DNA of 64,000 bases from Mycobacterium nebraskense (lineage in GTDB: Bacteria; Actinomycetota; Actinomycetes; Mycobacteriales; Mycobacteriaceae). Every line of letters starts with the position of its first letter. Position 1 is the stretch's first letter. Position numbers and translations under genes: made by a program. Positions 35,158 to 44,272 of this stretch are shown one piece after another. The stretch covers positions 31,449 to 95,448 of the forward strand of contig NZ_LQPH01000188.1 in NCBI RefSeq assembly GCF_002102255.1, read 5' to 3'. Under the pieces are notes generated by a model. That model was not told the origin of the DNA and did no database searches. It saw only the letters and a program-made list of their open reading frames with translations.

Positions 35158-35988
35158 TCATTTGACGGGCTGAGCGTATTGGTGCGGTTTTGGTTGTCGC
35201 AAGGTGGTCACGTCCACTCGGTCGGCCTGGCGGACGGACATCCGCGCACCGACGCGCTTGATGCTGTCCTCGGCGCCGCCCGGAATGTTCATCGCCGCGG
35301 CCAGGGTGGGCGGATCGCCAATCGCCAGAATCGAATACGTGGGCGACAGCGTCTTGGTGTCGATGGTCAGCGAGCCAGGCATACCCACTACCCAGGTATC
35401 GACACCTACGCGCACAGATTGGTGCGCGTCGTTGATTTCGATCGCCTCGGCGCCCGCGGCACGCAGCTCGTTGATCACGTCCAGCATCACCTCAGGCGAG
35501 ACCCCGGGCCCGGGGTCGTCGATCGTGACGGTGACGCCGGGCCCGGTGGCGCCCACCGCGCCGGCCAAGATGGACAGCGCCGCCAGCCTGGCCTGCGCGG
35601 CCTGGATGGCGGCCTGGTCGTTGTTGCCGGATGCCTGCAGTGAATTCAGCGTGTTCTGCAGTTCGTTCACTTCGGCGTTGAGGGTGGCCTCGCGCTGCCG
35701 TAACGAGTCCAGCAAGACCAACAGGTCTGCCGGGCGCGCCGTTTCCAGCGAATCGCCCGACTCGTTCTGGCGCGCCTGCGTGACGATGGCGATGCCCAAC
35801 AACAGACACAACAGGACCGCCAATGTTCCAAAAGCCATCCGGGAACGGCCGCCGCGGACCAGCCCTGTGCGGCGCACCGGCCCGATCTCGGGGCGGGGGC
35901 GCTTCGCCGGCAGTTCGTGGCGACCGTGCTGTGCAGGGCTTGCCGCATCACGGCTTTCGGCGCCGCCGTCTGCCGGGTCCTGGCTCAC
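35158..35988 (-). CDS. DUF881-family membrane protein (Rv1825-like)
   Basis: 276 residues from a GTG. An N-terminal cytoplasmic stretch with Pro/Arg is followed by one transmembrane helix (RMAFGTLAVLLCLLLGIAIV), a coiled-coil region (LLVLLDSLRQREATLNAEVN, ELQNTLNSLQ) and an extracytoplasmic DUF881 domain with LAGAVGATGPGVTVTIDDPG. The open frame continues upstream to 36195 over the Sbp gene, so that extension is discarded. DUF881 proteins are of unknown function and occur as a pair around the small Sbp gene. Confidence 0.88.
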   Translation of the reverse strand: MSQDPADGGAESRDAASPAQHGRHELPAKRPRPEIGPVRRTGLVRGGRSRMAFGTLAVLLCLLLGIAIVTQARQNESGDSLETARPADLLVLLDSLRQREATLNAEVNELQNTLNSLQASGNNDQAAIQAAQARLAALSILAGAVGATGPGVTVTIDDPGPGVSPEVMLDVINELRAAGAEAIEINDAHQSVRVGVDTWVVGMPGSLTIDTKTLSPTYSILAIGDPPTLAAAMNIPGGAEDSIKRVGARMSVRQADRVDVTTLRQPKPHQYAQPVK

Positions 35989-36079
35989 GTTGGCCTCATC
36001 CCCGTCATAGCGCCGCTCCTCTCCCCCGCAAGCGGGAGGTACCCCCACATCACTCAGCTCTGCATCGTCGCCGGCGCGG

Positions 36080-36412
36080 TCACGCCCCGAACAATCGGCG
36101 CCGCAGTGCGGCGGCGTTGCCGAAGATGCGGATTCCCAACACCACGATGATCGCCGTGGACAGCTGCGTGCCCACGCCCAATTGGTCGCCGACATAAACG
36201 ATCAGGGCGGCGACGAAGACATTGAACACGAACGAGATCACGAAGACTTTCGGGTCGAAGATCCGTTCCAGGTAGGCGCGCAACCCGCCGAATACCGCGT
36301 CGAGCGCTGCGACCACCGCGATGGGCAGGTACGGCTGGACGACCTCGGGCACGGCGGGGTGGAAAACCAGGCCGAGCACGATGCCGATCGCCAGCGCCGC
36401 GATGCCGATCAT
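36080..36412 (-). CDS. Small membrane protein Sbp/DUF1290 (Rv1824-like)
   Basis: 110 residues from the ATG at 36412 (MIGIAALAIGIVLGLVF). Three hydrophobic segments are visible, with PYLPIAVVAALDAVFGGLRA and a basic end RRRLFGA. The family, DUF1290/small basic protein, is found beside DUF881 genes in Firmicutes and Actinobacteria. A longer start to 36481 is open but overlaps the upstream DUF881 gene and has a polar leader, so the shorter is preferred; the real start is uncertain. Confidence 0.82.
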   Translation of the reverse strand: MIGIAALAIGIVLGLVFHPAVPEVVQPYLPIAVVAALDAVFGGLRAYLERIFDPKVFVISFVFNVFVAALIVYVGDQLGVGTQLSTAIIVVLGIRIFGNAAALRRRLFGA

Positions 36413-36467
36413 GTTCGATTTCCCGTCCGCGACGCACACAGGGGGAGCTGTCTGCCGAGGACTTTTC

Positions 36468-37391
36468 TCACTGTGGCCCAATCTGTTTGGCGAACTTGAT
36501 TTCCCGGATCGATCCGGCGGGGAGCGTCAGCCCGTCGGCGGCGTCCACGGTGACGACGACACCGTAGGAGACTTCAAGCAGCTTAAGACGCTGTCGGCCG
36601 GAGCTCTGGTCGAAGACGTCGCGCATCGCGCGGGGCGGCCCCACAGCGAGGATCGTGTACGGGCTGCTGGTGGGATTGTTGTCGACCAGGATCGCCCCGC
36701 CGGCTTGCCGAATGGTCACGTTGGGCCCGATGCGGACGCCGCCGACCGAAAGCGCCTCGGCGCCGCTTGCCCACAACGAGTTGACGACCAGCTGCAGATC
36801 TCGGTCCAGGATGATCTGCCTGCTGCCGCCGACCCGCTGCTTGGACACGTCGGACAGGTTCGGGCTCGCGCCCGGATCGGTCACGGTCACCTTCAAGCCG
36901 GGGCCGATGACCGCGGTGCTGGCCGCCGCCAGGCCCAGCGCATCGACACGCGCCAGCAGCCGCTGCCCTTCGGCGTCGTCGGCCAGCGCGCGGCGCTGCA
37001 CGTCGTCGACTCGAGAGGACAGCTCGCTGCGGCGCTGGGCGAGCTTGGTGGCGGTGTTCTCCGTCGAGCGCACGTTGCCCAGCAGCAGTTGCTGCGCGGA
37101 GCGCACACCGGGAGCAACCGAGCGGGCCTGCGCGACGGCGGCGGCGAAGACCGTGGCGATCAGCAGCGCCGCCGATGCCTGCCACAGCCAGCCGAAGGCG
37201 CGTTCCCGCCCGCGCCGTGGTGCGGCGTCGCGACGTTTCTCGGCCGCCGCGGCGTAACCGGGATCCAGGTGCTCGGACAGCAGGGCGCGCAGCAGGGACG
37301 GCACCGGGATCAGCGTCGGCCGCGACGCCACATGGGCGCTGCGGCCGGCGTTGGGGTCGTAGCCGCCGAGCAGGCGGTCCGGGTCAGCCAT
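36468..37391 (-). CDS. DUF881-family membrane protein (Rv1823-like)
   Basis: 307 residues from the ATG at 37391 (MADPDRLLGGYDPN). A cytoplasmic part is followed by one transmembrane helix (WLWQASAALLIATVFAAAVA), a coiled-coil stretch (AQQLLLGNVRSTENTATKLA) and a DUF881 domain with AVIGPGLKVTVTDPGASPNL. It is a paralogue of the DUF881 protein two genes away. Its start overlaps the pgsA2 stop by eight bases. The pgsA2-DUF881-Sbp-DUF881-gcvH order is the same as in H37Rv. Confidence 0.88.
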   Translation of the reverse strand: MADPDRLLGGYDPNAGRSAHVASRPTLIPVPSLLRALLSEHLDPGYAAAAEKRRDAAPRRGRERAFGWLWQASAALLIATVFAAAVAQARSVAPGVRSAQQLLLGNVRSTENTATKLAQRRSELSSRVDDVQRRALADDAEGQRLLARVDALGLAAASTAVIGPGLKVTVTDPGASPNLSDVSKQRVGGSRQIILDRDLQLVVNSLWASGAEALSVGGVRIGPNVTIRQAGGAILVDNNPTSSPYTILAVGPPRAMRDVFDQSSGRQRLKLLEVSYGVVVTVDAADGLTLPAGSIREIKFAKQIGPQ

Positions 37392-38013
37392 GCTCGACCG
37401 TCTTCGGCGCGGCGGGCTGGCGTGCACCGTCTTTGAGCCGGGGTATCCGCCGCACGACCAGCGTCATCTGCACCACATACAGCGCGAACGCCCACAGGTA
37501 GGCGTACATGCCCCAGATCAGGAACGCCCAGCCGCAAGCCCCGACGACTCTGCTCCACAGGGCGTCCCACGTCCCCAGCAGCACCAGCGGAAAGCCGGAC
37601 ATCAACGCGAACGTGGCGGCCTTCCCGATATAGGTCACCGGCAGCGCGGACAGCCCGCGGCTCCACAGCAGCGGCAGCGTCGCGGCCAGCAACCCGTCGC
37701 GCGCCAGCAGGACGGCGACGAACCACCACGGCACGATCCCGCTCATGGCCATCACGACGGGGACGCAGACCATGTAGAGGCGGTCGACTGCAGGGTCGAG
37801 CAGAACGCCGAGCCGCGAGGACTGGTTGAGCAGCCGGGCAATCTTGCCGTCGGCCCAGTCGGACGCACCGCTGAACATCAAGATCCCGACGGCCCATCCG
37901 TTGGCGTGCGCGACCAGCAGGACGTAGACGAACACTCCGATGAGCACCAGGCGGATGGCGCTCAGCGCGTTGGGCACCGTCAGCACCCGGTTGGGCGGAA
38001 GCGCCGGCTCCAT
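37384..38013 (-). CDS. pgsA2: CDP-alcohol phosphatidyltransferase (PgsA2, Rv1822-like)
   Basis: 209 residues, multi-pass membrane enzyme. The complete CDP-alcohol motif D-x2-DG-x2-AR-x8-G-x3-D-x3-D is present at D52, D55-G56, A59-R60, G69, D73 and D77 (SDWADGKIARLLNQSSRLG, then LLDPAVD). Members transfer a phosphatidyl group from CDP-diacylglycerol to an alcohol; the acceptor of the second mycobacterial PgsA (PgsA2) is not certain. It is overlapped by the following DUF881 gene and lies 79 bases from secA2. Confidence 0.92.
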   Translation of the reverse strand: MEPALPPNRVLTVPNALSAIRLVLIGVFVYVLLVAHANGWAVGILMFSGASDWADGKIARLLNQSSRLGVLLDPAVDRLYMVCVPVVMAMSGIVPWWFVAVLLARDGLLAATLPLLWSRGLSALPVTYIGKAATFALMSGFPLVLLGTWDALWSRVVGACGWAFLIWGMYAYLWAFALYVVQMTLVVRRIPRLKDGARQPAAPKTVEHG

Positions 38014-38092
38014 AAGCCGTGACCTTAACGCGGTGACGATGCGGTCCGCACGACGGACCGGCCGTAGGGGCGGCCAATTCGACGATTCGCGC

Positions 38093-40417
38093 CTAACGGA
38101 AGACCCCGGGCAGGCTCAGCGTGGAAAGCGTGTCGTCCGACAGCGGGTTGTCGTTGACCATGTAGGTCCACGTGGAGGTGGGCCGGGCCAGCTTGGACAG
38201 ATCCAGGCCCTGTTCCTCTTCGAGGACGTTCGCCGTCTCGAACGTCTGCTGCGCGGCCTCGATCGCGTCCGCGGCCAGCGACGCGAATGCGTCGACGGCC
38301 AGCCGGTGGAACTCGTCCAGCGGATTCTGCCGGCCCAGCGCCCGCAGGTGGATGCTTTCCCGGATGTCGGCCAGGTACGCCAGATGGTCGGCCCAGCCGC
38401 GGTCGAGGTGAAAGAGCATGATCTGCCGGCAGATCTTTTCCAGGCGATCTTCCGGGATGTCCTTGGACAGCTCCTTGTACCGCTTGGGTGCCAGGTCGGC
38501 GAGCTCCTCACGCGCGGTTGCGGTGCGCAGCAACGTATTACGCCGATCGACGATGATGGCACGCTGCTGGGCGATCAACTGGTTGTAGCGCCAGGTATTG
38601 GCGTGCACGTCCAGCATCCGGCCCTCGGCGACGCGCTGGGCGTGGTCGAGCAGGCCGGCCGCCTTGGGGCTGACGATCCGGCCGTCCTCGTCGGTTTCCA
38701 TGGGTAGCTTGTTGCGGTCGAGGTTGGCCGCCACGACGTCGTCTTCCCAACTCGAGAAGAACACGGACGAGCCGGGGTCGCCCTGGCGTCCAGCGCGCCC
38801 GCGCAGCTGGTTGTCCAGGCGCTCGGTGTGATGCCGCCCGGTGCCGACCACGTGCAGCCCGCCGAGCTCGGCGACCCGGTCGTGGTCGGCTTCGTCGGAG
38901 CCACCGAGCCGAATGTCGGTGCCCCGCCCCGCCATTTGCGTCGACACCGTGACCACCCCGAACTTGCCGGCCTCGGCGATGACCTCCGCCTCCTCGGCGT
39001 CGTTCTTCGCGTTGAGCACCACGGCGGGCACGCCGCGGCGCAGCAGCCGCTCGTGCAGTTCCTCGGATTCGGCCACGTCGCGGGTGCCGACGAGCACCGG
39101 CTGCCCGGTCTCGTGCACCTCGTCGATGTGCGCGACGATCCCGTCGTTCTTGGCGGCGGCGGTGATGTAGACGTGGTCGGACTCGTCCTCGCGAATGTTG
39201 GGCTTATTCGGCGGAATTGGCGACACACCGAGCTTGTAGAACTGGCGCAGCTGCTCCCCGGCGGCCAGCGCGGTGCCGGTCATGCCGCACACGGTTTCGT
39301 AGCGGTTGATCAGCGCCTGCACCGTGATGGTGTCAAGCACTTCCCCGGTTTCGGTGGTCTCGATCCCTTCCTTTGCCTCGACGGCGGCCTGCAGGCCGTC
39401 CGGCCAGCGCTGTAGCTGCGCGATGCGCCCGCGGGAGGCGTTGATCAGGTGCACGGCGTCGTCCCGGACGATGTAGTGCACGTCGCGCTGCAACAGCACG
39501 TGCGCGTGCAGCGCGACGTTGACCTCGGTCAGGGTCGTGCCGACGTGCTCCTCGGAGTACAGGTCGATGCCGCCGAGCGCCTTCTCCACTTTGCGCGCGC
39601 CGACGTCGGTCAAATGCACGTTGCGGCTGTCGGAGTCGGTGTCGTAATCGGTTTCGGGCGACAGTTCACCGACCAGCTTGATGATCTCCAGTCGCGGCGT
39701 CTCCCGGTGCGTGGTCCCCGCCAGCACCAGCGGCACCAGGGCCTCGTCGACCAGGACCGAGTCGGCCTCGTCGATCAGGGCCACGTCGGGGTTGGGTGAC
39801 ACCAGGTCGGAGACGTCGACCACGAGTTGGTCGCGCAGCACGTCGAAACCGATTTCGTTGACCGAGGCGTAGGTGACGTCGCAGCCATAGGCGGCGCGGC
39901 GCTCCTCGCTTGTCGACTCGGCGGTGATCCAGCCGACCGTCAGCCCCATCGCCTCGATGAGCGGGCCCATCCACTCCGCGTCACGGTGGGCCAGGTAATC
40001 GTTGATGGTCACCACATGCACGTGCCGCCCGGCTAGGGCGTATCCAGCCGCCGCGATCGCCCCGGAGAGCGTTTTGCCTTCGCCGGTGGCCATTTCGATG
40101 ACGTCGCCGGCGAGCATGCGCAGCGCACCCAGCAGCTGCACGTCGAACGGCCGGAGCGTGGTGGCTCGTTCGGCCGCCTCCCTGGCGATCGCCAGGAACT
40201 GCGGGATGTCCTCGGAATCCGCAAGATCGTCCAGCTTGAGCAGCCCGGCGGCCTTGCGCAGCTGCTCGTCGGTGAGGCGGGCGGCTTCCTCGTCGTACTC
40301 GGACGCGTCGGTGACCTGGGAAAGGGATCGGTTGCGGTTCTTTTCGGTGCTGGCGCCGAGCAGTCGCCAAAATCGGCTGCTCAGGCGGCCGGGTTGCGCG
40401 TGGGTGGTCTTTGGCAC
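38093..40417 (-). CDS. secA2: Accessory Sec ATPase SecA2
   Basis: 774 residues, close to the length of H37Rv SecA2 (about 808) and shorter than SecA1. Walker A is TGEGKT at residues 111-116 (VIEMATGEGKTLSGA), Walker B is NPDVALIDEADSVLVDEALV, and the second nucleotide-binding motif is MAGRGTDIRLGGSDEADHDR with QLRGRAGRQGDPGSS. SecA2 exports a subset of proteins, including virulence factors, through the Sec channel together with SecA1. The start is a GTG (PKTTHAQPGRLSS). It lies between pgsA2 and ilvG on the same strand. Confidence 0.96.
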   Translation of the reverse strand: MPKTTHAQPGRLSSRFWRLLGASTEKNRNRSLSQVTDASEYDEEAARLTDEQLRKAAGLLKLDDLADSEDIPQFLAIAREAAERATTLRPFDVQLLGALRMLAGDVIEMATGEGKTLSGAIAAAGYALAGRHVHVVTINDYLAHRDAEWMGPLIEAMGLTVGWITAESTSEERRAAYGCDVTYASVNEIGFDVLRDQLVVDVSDLVSPNPDVALIDEADSVLVDEALVPLVLAGTTHRETPRLEIIKLVGELSPETDYDTDSDSRNVHLTDVGARKVEKALGGIDLYSEEHVGTTLTEVNVALHAHVLLQRDVHYIVRDDAVHLINASRGRIAQLQRWPDGLQAAVEAKEGIETTETGEVLDTITVQALINRYETVCGMTGTALAAGEQLRQFYKLGVSPIPPNKPNIREDESDHVYITAAAKNDGIVAHIDEVHETGQPVLVGTRDVAESEELHERLLRRGVPAVVLNAKNDAEEAEVIAEAGKFGVVTVSTQMAGRGTDIRLGGSDEADHDRVAELGGLHVVGTGRHHTERLDNQLRGRAGRQGDPGSSVFFSSWEDDVVAANLDRNKLPMETDEDGRIVSPKAAGLLDHAQRVAEGRMLDVHANTWRYNQLIAQQRAIIVDRRNTLLRTATAREELADLAPKRYKELSKDIPEDRLEKICRQIMLFHLDRGWADHLAYLADIRESIHLRALGRQNPLDEFHRLAVDAFASLAADAIEAAQQTFETANVLEEEQGLDLSKLARPTSTWTYMVNDNPLSDDTLSTLSLPGVFR

Positions 40418-40516
40418 AGGTCAACGGTACGCGAGCCGCAACCGGGCGCGAGCGTGCGTGTTTGTCCGCGACACGCCGAGCGGCACCATCTGTGCACGCT
40501 CGCGACCCGCGTGAGC

Positions 40517-42169
40517 TCAGGCGAGGTTGGACCGGCGTGGATAGGCGACGTTGGGGTCGGTGAGGACGTTGACGACGGCGGGCAGGCCGCTGGTGAAGGC
40601 GCGTTCGAGCGCGGGCCGCAGCTCGGCCGGCGCGGAGACCAGCTCACCGTGACCGCCCAGGGCGCGCACCACCTCGTCGTAGCGGGTGCCCGGACGCAGC
40701 TCCGCCACCACCGAATAGCCGTACAACGCCTCCATGGGGTGCTTCTCCAGCCCCCAGATTCCGTTGTTGCCGATCACCGAGACGACGGGCACGTTGTGCC
40801 GGACCAGGGTGTCCCACTCCATGCCGCTGAAGCCGAAGGCGCCGTCGCCCTGCAGAAGGACAACTTGGCGGTCCGGCCGCGCCAGCTTGGCGGCCAGGGC
40901 GTAACCAGGGCCCGAGCCGAGGCAGCCGAAGGGCCCGCTGTCCAGCCAGCAGCCCGGCTGGTAGCTGTCGATCACCCGTCCGGCGTAGGACCCGAAGTCG
41001 CCGGCGTCGATGACGACGATGGCGTCGCGGTCCAGCATCGGTGCCAGCTCCGCGTACACCCGCATCGGATGCAGCGGGATGCGGTCGTCGGCAAGCTCGG
41101 CCTTTTCCTTTCCGCGGGCCGCGATTTCGGCCGTCCGCAGTTCGTCGATCCAGTCTTGGTGGTCGGTCCGACCCCCGGCGGCCAGCGCCGCGAGGATCGA
41201 CAACAGGTCGCCGTAGAGCTCCGCCTCAACCGGGCGGGGGTGTTTGCGCTCGGGTTCGACACGGTCGGCCACGATGAGCCGGGTTTGTGGCCCGAACACC
41301 GCGCCGAAGCCGAGCCGGAAATCCATCGGCACCCCGATAATCAGCGCAACATCGGCCTCGCCCAACGCTTTTCCCCGCACCCGCGAGAACGCCAACGGGT
41401 GATCGGCGGGCACCGCGCCGCGCGCCATCCCGTTCATCAGCACCGGGATTCGCAGTTCCTCGGCGAGGCGTAGCAGGGCCGCCTCCCCGTGTCCCCACCA
41501 GACATTCGTGCCCGCCATGATCACCGGCCGCTTCGCGGCGGATAGCAGGCCGGCGGCCCGGCCGAGCGCGTCGCCATCGAGGTCGTCCACGCCAGGCCCC
41601 GGCGGCAGGTCGGCGAGGGCGCCGCGGCGGCCGTGATCCTCGGACATGGAGAACACATGGTCCATGGGGAAGTCGACGAAGCCGACGCCCGACGGGGCGC
41701 CGACCGCCGCCCGCAACGCCTCGTCGACGAGTCGGCCGGCGTCCCCGGCGGACTGCGCCGTGGCAGCAAAACGAGCCAGCGGCGCCACGAACGGCACGTG
41801 ATCGATCTCCTGCAGCGAGCCCATGCCCCACCGCTGCGCGGGCGCCCGGCCGCCCAGCACGACCAGGGGCGACTGGTTCTGCTGTGCGGCCGCCATCGCG
41901 CTCATCCCGTTGGTGACGCCCGGCCCCGCGGTGAGCGCGGCGACGCCCGGCACCCTCGTCACTTTCGACCACCCTTCGGCGGCGAAGGTAGCGGTCTGCT
42001 CGTGGCGGGTATCGATCAGCCGAATGCCCTCCTCGCGGCAGCCGTCGTAGACGGAAAACAGGTGGCCGCCGGACAACGTGAAGACGGTGTCGACCCCGCT
42101 GGCCCGCAGGCGCCGCGCGATGAGCCGGCCGGCATGCAATGTTTGTGTGGGGATGGCGTCGGTGCTCAT
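40517..42169 (-). CDS. ilvG: Thiamine-diphosphate enzyme IlvG (acetolactate-synthase-like, Rv1820-like)
   Basis: 550 residues. The ThDP-activating Glu57 is in IRLIDTRHEQTATFAAEGW and the Mg/ThDP motif is VLLQGDGAFGFSGMEW with VSVIGNNGIWG. The three-domain acetohydroxyacid synthase/oxalyl-CoA decarboxylase fold is complete. Biosynthetic acetolactate synthase function is uncertain because no regulatory subunit is adjacent; the family also includes 2-hydroxyacyl-CoA lyases. It is divergent from the BacA-type transporter gene across a 93-base spacer. Confidence 0.9.
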   Translation of the reverse strand: MSTDAIPTQTLHAGRLIARRLRASGVDTVFTLSGGHLFSVYDGCREEGIRLIDTRHEQTATFAAEGWSKVTRVPGVAALTAGPGVTNGMSAMAAAQQNQSPLVVLGGRAPAQRWGMGSLQEIDHVPFVAPLARFAATAQSAGDAGRLVDEALRAAVGAPSGVGFVDFPMDHVFSMSEDHGRRGALADLPPGPGVDDLDGDALGRAAGLLSAAKRPVIMAGTNVWWGHGEAALLRLAEELRIPVLMNGMARGAVPADHPLAFSRVRGKALGEADVALIIGVPMDFRLGFGAVFGPQTRLIVADRVEPERKHPRPVEAELYGDLLSILAALAAGGRTDHQDWIDELRTAEIAARGKEKAELADDRIPLHPMRVYAELAPMLDRDAIVVIDAGDFGSYAGRVIDSYQPGCWLDSGPFGCLGSGPGYALAAKLARPDRQVVLLQGDGAFGFSGMEWDTLVRHNVPVVSVIGNNGIWGLEKHPMEALYGYSVVAELRPGTRYDEVVRALGGHGELVSAPAELRPALERAFTSGLPAVVNVLTDPNVAYPRRSNLA

Positions 42170-42262
42170 AACCGCAGCCTATCCAGATCCTTCGGGTACC
42201 TTCGCCGGAGGATTTGAAGTTCCAGCAGAGTCCACCAGCTCGACCATGAGGAGACAGCGACC

Positions 42263-44188
42263 ATGGGCCCGAAGCCGTTCAAGCCGTCGATCGACTGGTC
42301 GACGGCCACCGTGGATTCCTTGCGGTGGGTAGCCATCGCGTGGGTCATCAGCGCGGTAGTGCTCTTCATCGTGCTGATCGCTTTCAGGTATCTCACGCCG
42401 TGGGGCCAGCAGTTCTGGCGGATCACCCGCGGGTACTTCGTCGGTGCGCACAGCGTGCGTGTGTGGCTGATGCTGGGCGTGCTGTTGCTATCCGTACTCC
42501 TGTCGGTGCGACTGATGGTGTTGCTCAGCTACCAGGGCAACGACCTGTACACGGCTGTACAAAAAGCAGTGCAGGGTCTCGCTGCCGACGACGACACGGT
42601 CAAACAATCCGGGATCCACGGCTTCTGGATGTCGATCGCGATCTTCAGCGTGCTGGCGGTCTTGTACGTCATCCGGTTCATGATCGACATCTATCTGACG
42701 CAGCGGTTCATCATCGCCTGGCGCATGTGGCTGACGGCCAATCTCACCGACGACTGGCTCGCCGGCCGGGCCTATTACCGGGACCTGTTCATCGACCACA
42801 CGATCGACAACCCCGACCAGCGCATCCAACAGGACATCGACATCTTCACCGCGAATGCGGGCGGCACCCCGAACATCCCGTCGAACGGGACCGGCAGCAC
42901 CTTGCTGTTCGGGGCCGTCAACGCGGTGGCGTCCGTGATTTCGTTCGCCGCGATCCTGTGGAACCTGTCGGGAAGCCTGAACGTGTTCGGAGTCGAGTTC
43001 CCGCGCGCGATGTTCTGGACCGTTCTGGTGTATGTGCTAGTCGCCACGTTGGTGGCGATCTGGCTGGGCCACCCGCTGATCTGGCTCAGCTTCAACAACG
43101 AGAAGCTCAACGCGGCGTTCCGTTATGCACTGGTCCGATTGCGGGATGCCGCTGAGGCCGTGGGCTTCTACCGCGGTGAGCGAGTCGAGCGGGCGCAATT
43201 GTGGCGGCGCTTCACCCCGATCATCGACAACTATCGCAAGTTCGTCCGCCGGACCATCATCTTCAACAGCTGGAACTGGTCGGTGTCGCAGGCAATCGTT
43301 CCGCTGCCGTGGGTGATTCAGGCGCCGCGCCTGTTCGCCGGCCGGATCGACTTCGGCGACGTTGGGCAGAGCGCGACTGCCTTTGGCAATATTCAGGATT
43401 CGCTGTCGTTCTTCCGCAATAACTACGACGCATTCGCGGCTTTCCGGGCGTCGATCATCCGGTTGCACGGGCTGGTCGACGCCAACGACAAGGGGCGCGC
43501 GCTGCCGACCATACTGGTCAAGCCGAGCGAAGAGACGGCCGTCGAGCTTCGTGACATCGAAGTGCGCACGCCGGCCGGCGATCGGCTCATCGACCCGCTC
43601 GATGTTCAACTCACCGAGGGCGATTCGCTGGTGATCACCGGGCGCTCCGGTGCCGGCAAGACCACGCTGCTACGCAGCCTGGCCGAGTTGTGGCCGTACG
43701 CTTCGGGAACCCTCTGCCGCCCGGAGGGCGACAACGCGACGATGTTCCTGTCGCAGTTGCCATACGTGCCGCTGGGCAGCCTGCGCACCGTGGTGTGCTA
43801 CCCGAAGCCGCCGGACGACGTGTCCGATGACGAGTTGCGGGATGTGCTCACCAAAGTCGCCCTGGCGCCACTGCTGGACCGTCTCGACGAAGAGCGGGAT
43901 TGGGCCAAGGTGCTCTCCCCCGGCGAGCAGCAGCGCGTCGCGTTTGCGCGCATCCTGCTCACCAAACCCAAGGCGGTCTTCCTGGACGAGGCCACCTCCG
44001 CGCTGGACGAGGGGCTGGAATTCGCGCTGTACCAACTGATGCGGACCGAACTGCCGGATTGCGTGGTGGTCAGCGTGAGCCATCGGCCCACCGTCGAGCA
44101 GCACCACGAACAAGAGCTGCAGTTGCTTGGCGGCGGCCCGTGGCGGTTGGGCCCCGTGGAGGAAAAGAAAGAGCCTGCGAGGGTCTAG
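42263..44188 (+). CDS. bacA: ABC transporter with SbmA/BacA-type membrane domain (Rv1819c-like, B12/peptide importer)
   Basis: 641 residues. The membrane half (residues 1-440) has about six helices and SbmA/BacA-type segments (RFIIAWRMWLTANLTDDWLAG; NPDQRIQQDIDIFTANAGG). The C-terminal ATPase has Walker A GRSGAGKTTLLRS at about residue 460, signature LSPGEQQRVAFARILL, Walker B AVFLDEATSALDEGL, and the switch His in VSVSHRPTVEQHHE. Rv1819c is known to mediate uptake of vitamin B12 and some antimicrobial peptides. The half-transporter forms a homodimer by analogy. Divergent from ilvG and convergent with the flavoprotein gene. Confidence 0.95.
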   Translation: MGPKPFKPSIDWSTATVDSLRWVAIAWVISAVVLFIVLIAFRYLTPWGQQFWRITRGYFVGAHSVRVWLMLGVLLLSVLLSVRLMVLLSYQGNDLYTAVQKAVQGLAADDDTVKQSGIHGFWMSIAIFSVLAVLYVIRFMIDIYLTQRFIIAWRMWLTANLTDDWLAGRAYYRDLFIDHTIDNPDQRIQQDIDIFTANAGGTPNIPSNGTGSTLLFGAVNAVASVISFAAILWNLSGSLNVFGVEFPRAMFWTVLVYVLVATLVAIWLGHPLIWLSFNNEKLNAAFRYALVRLRDAAEAVGFYRGERVERAQLWRRFTPIIDNYRKFVRRTIIFNSWNWSVSQAIVPLPWVIQAPRLFAGRIDFGDVGQSATAFGNIQDSLSFFRNNYDAFAAFRASIIRLHGLVDANDKGRALPTILVKPSEETAVELRDIEVRTPAGDRLIDPLDVQLTEGDSLVITGRSGAGKTTLLRSLAELWPYASGTLCRPEGDNATMFLSQLPYVPLGSLRTVVCYPKPPDDVSDDELRDVLTKVALAPLLDRLDEERDWAKVLSPGEQQRVAFARILLTKPKAVFLDEATSALDEGLEFALYQLMRTELPDCVVVSVSHRPTVEQHHEQELQLLGGGPWRLGPVEEKKEPARV

Positions 44189-44194
44189 CGCGCC

Positions 44195-44272
44195 CCGGCC
44201 GCGTGCACTCCGGCGCTGGGTCTTAGCGTGCCTCCGCTCCCCCGGGCCCTCGGGCCGCGTGCGCTCCGGCGC
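44195..44272. repeat. 22-bp imperfect direct repeat at the flavoprotein C-terminus
   Basis: CCGGCCGCGTGCACTCCGGCGC-type sequence at 44195-44216 recurs at 44251-44272 with two differences, 56 bases apart. The second copy encodes the AGAHAA part of the flavoprotein C-terminus; the first lies just past its stop. This suggests a local duplication that altered the end of the gene. Only 34 bases separate the two convergent stops, with no terminator seen. Confidence 0.5.
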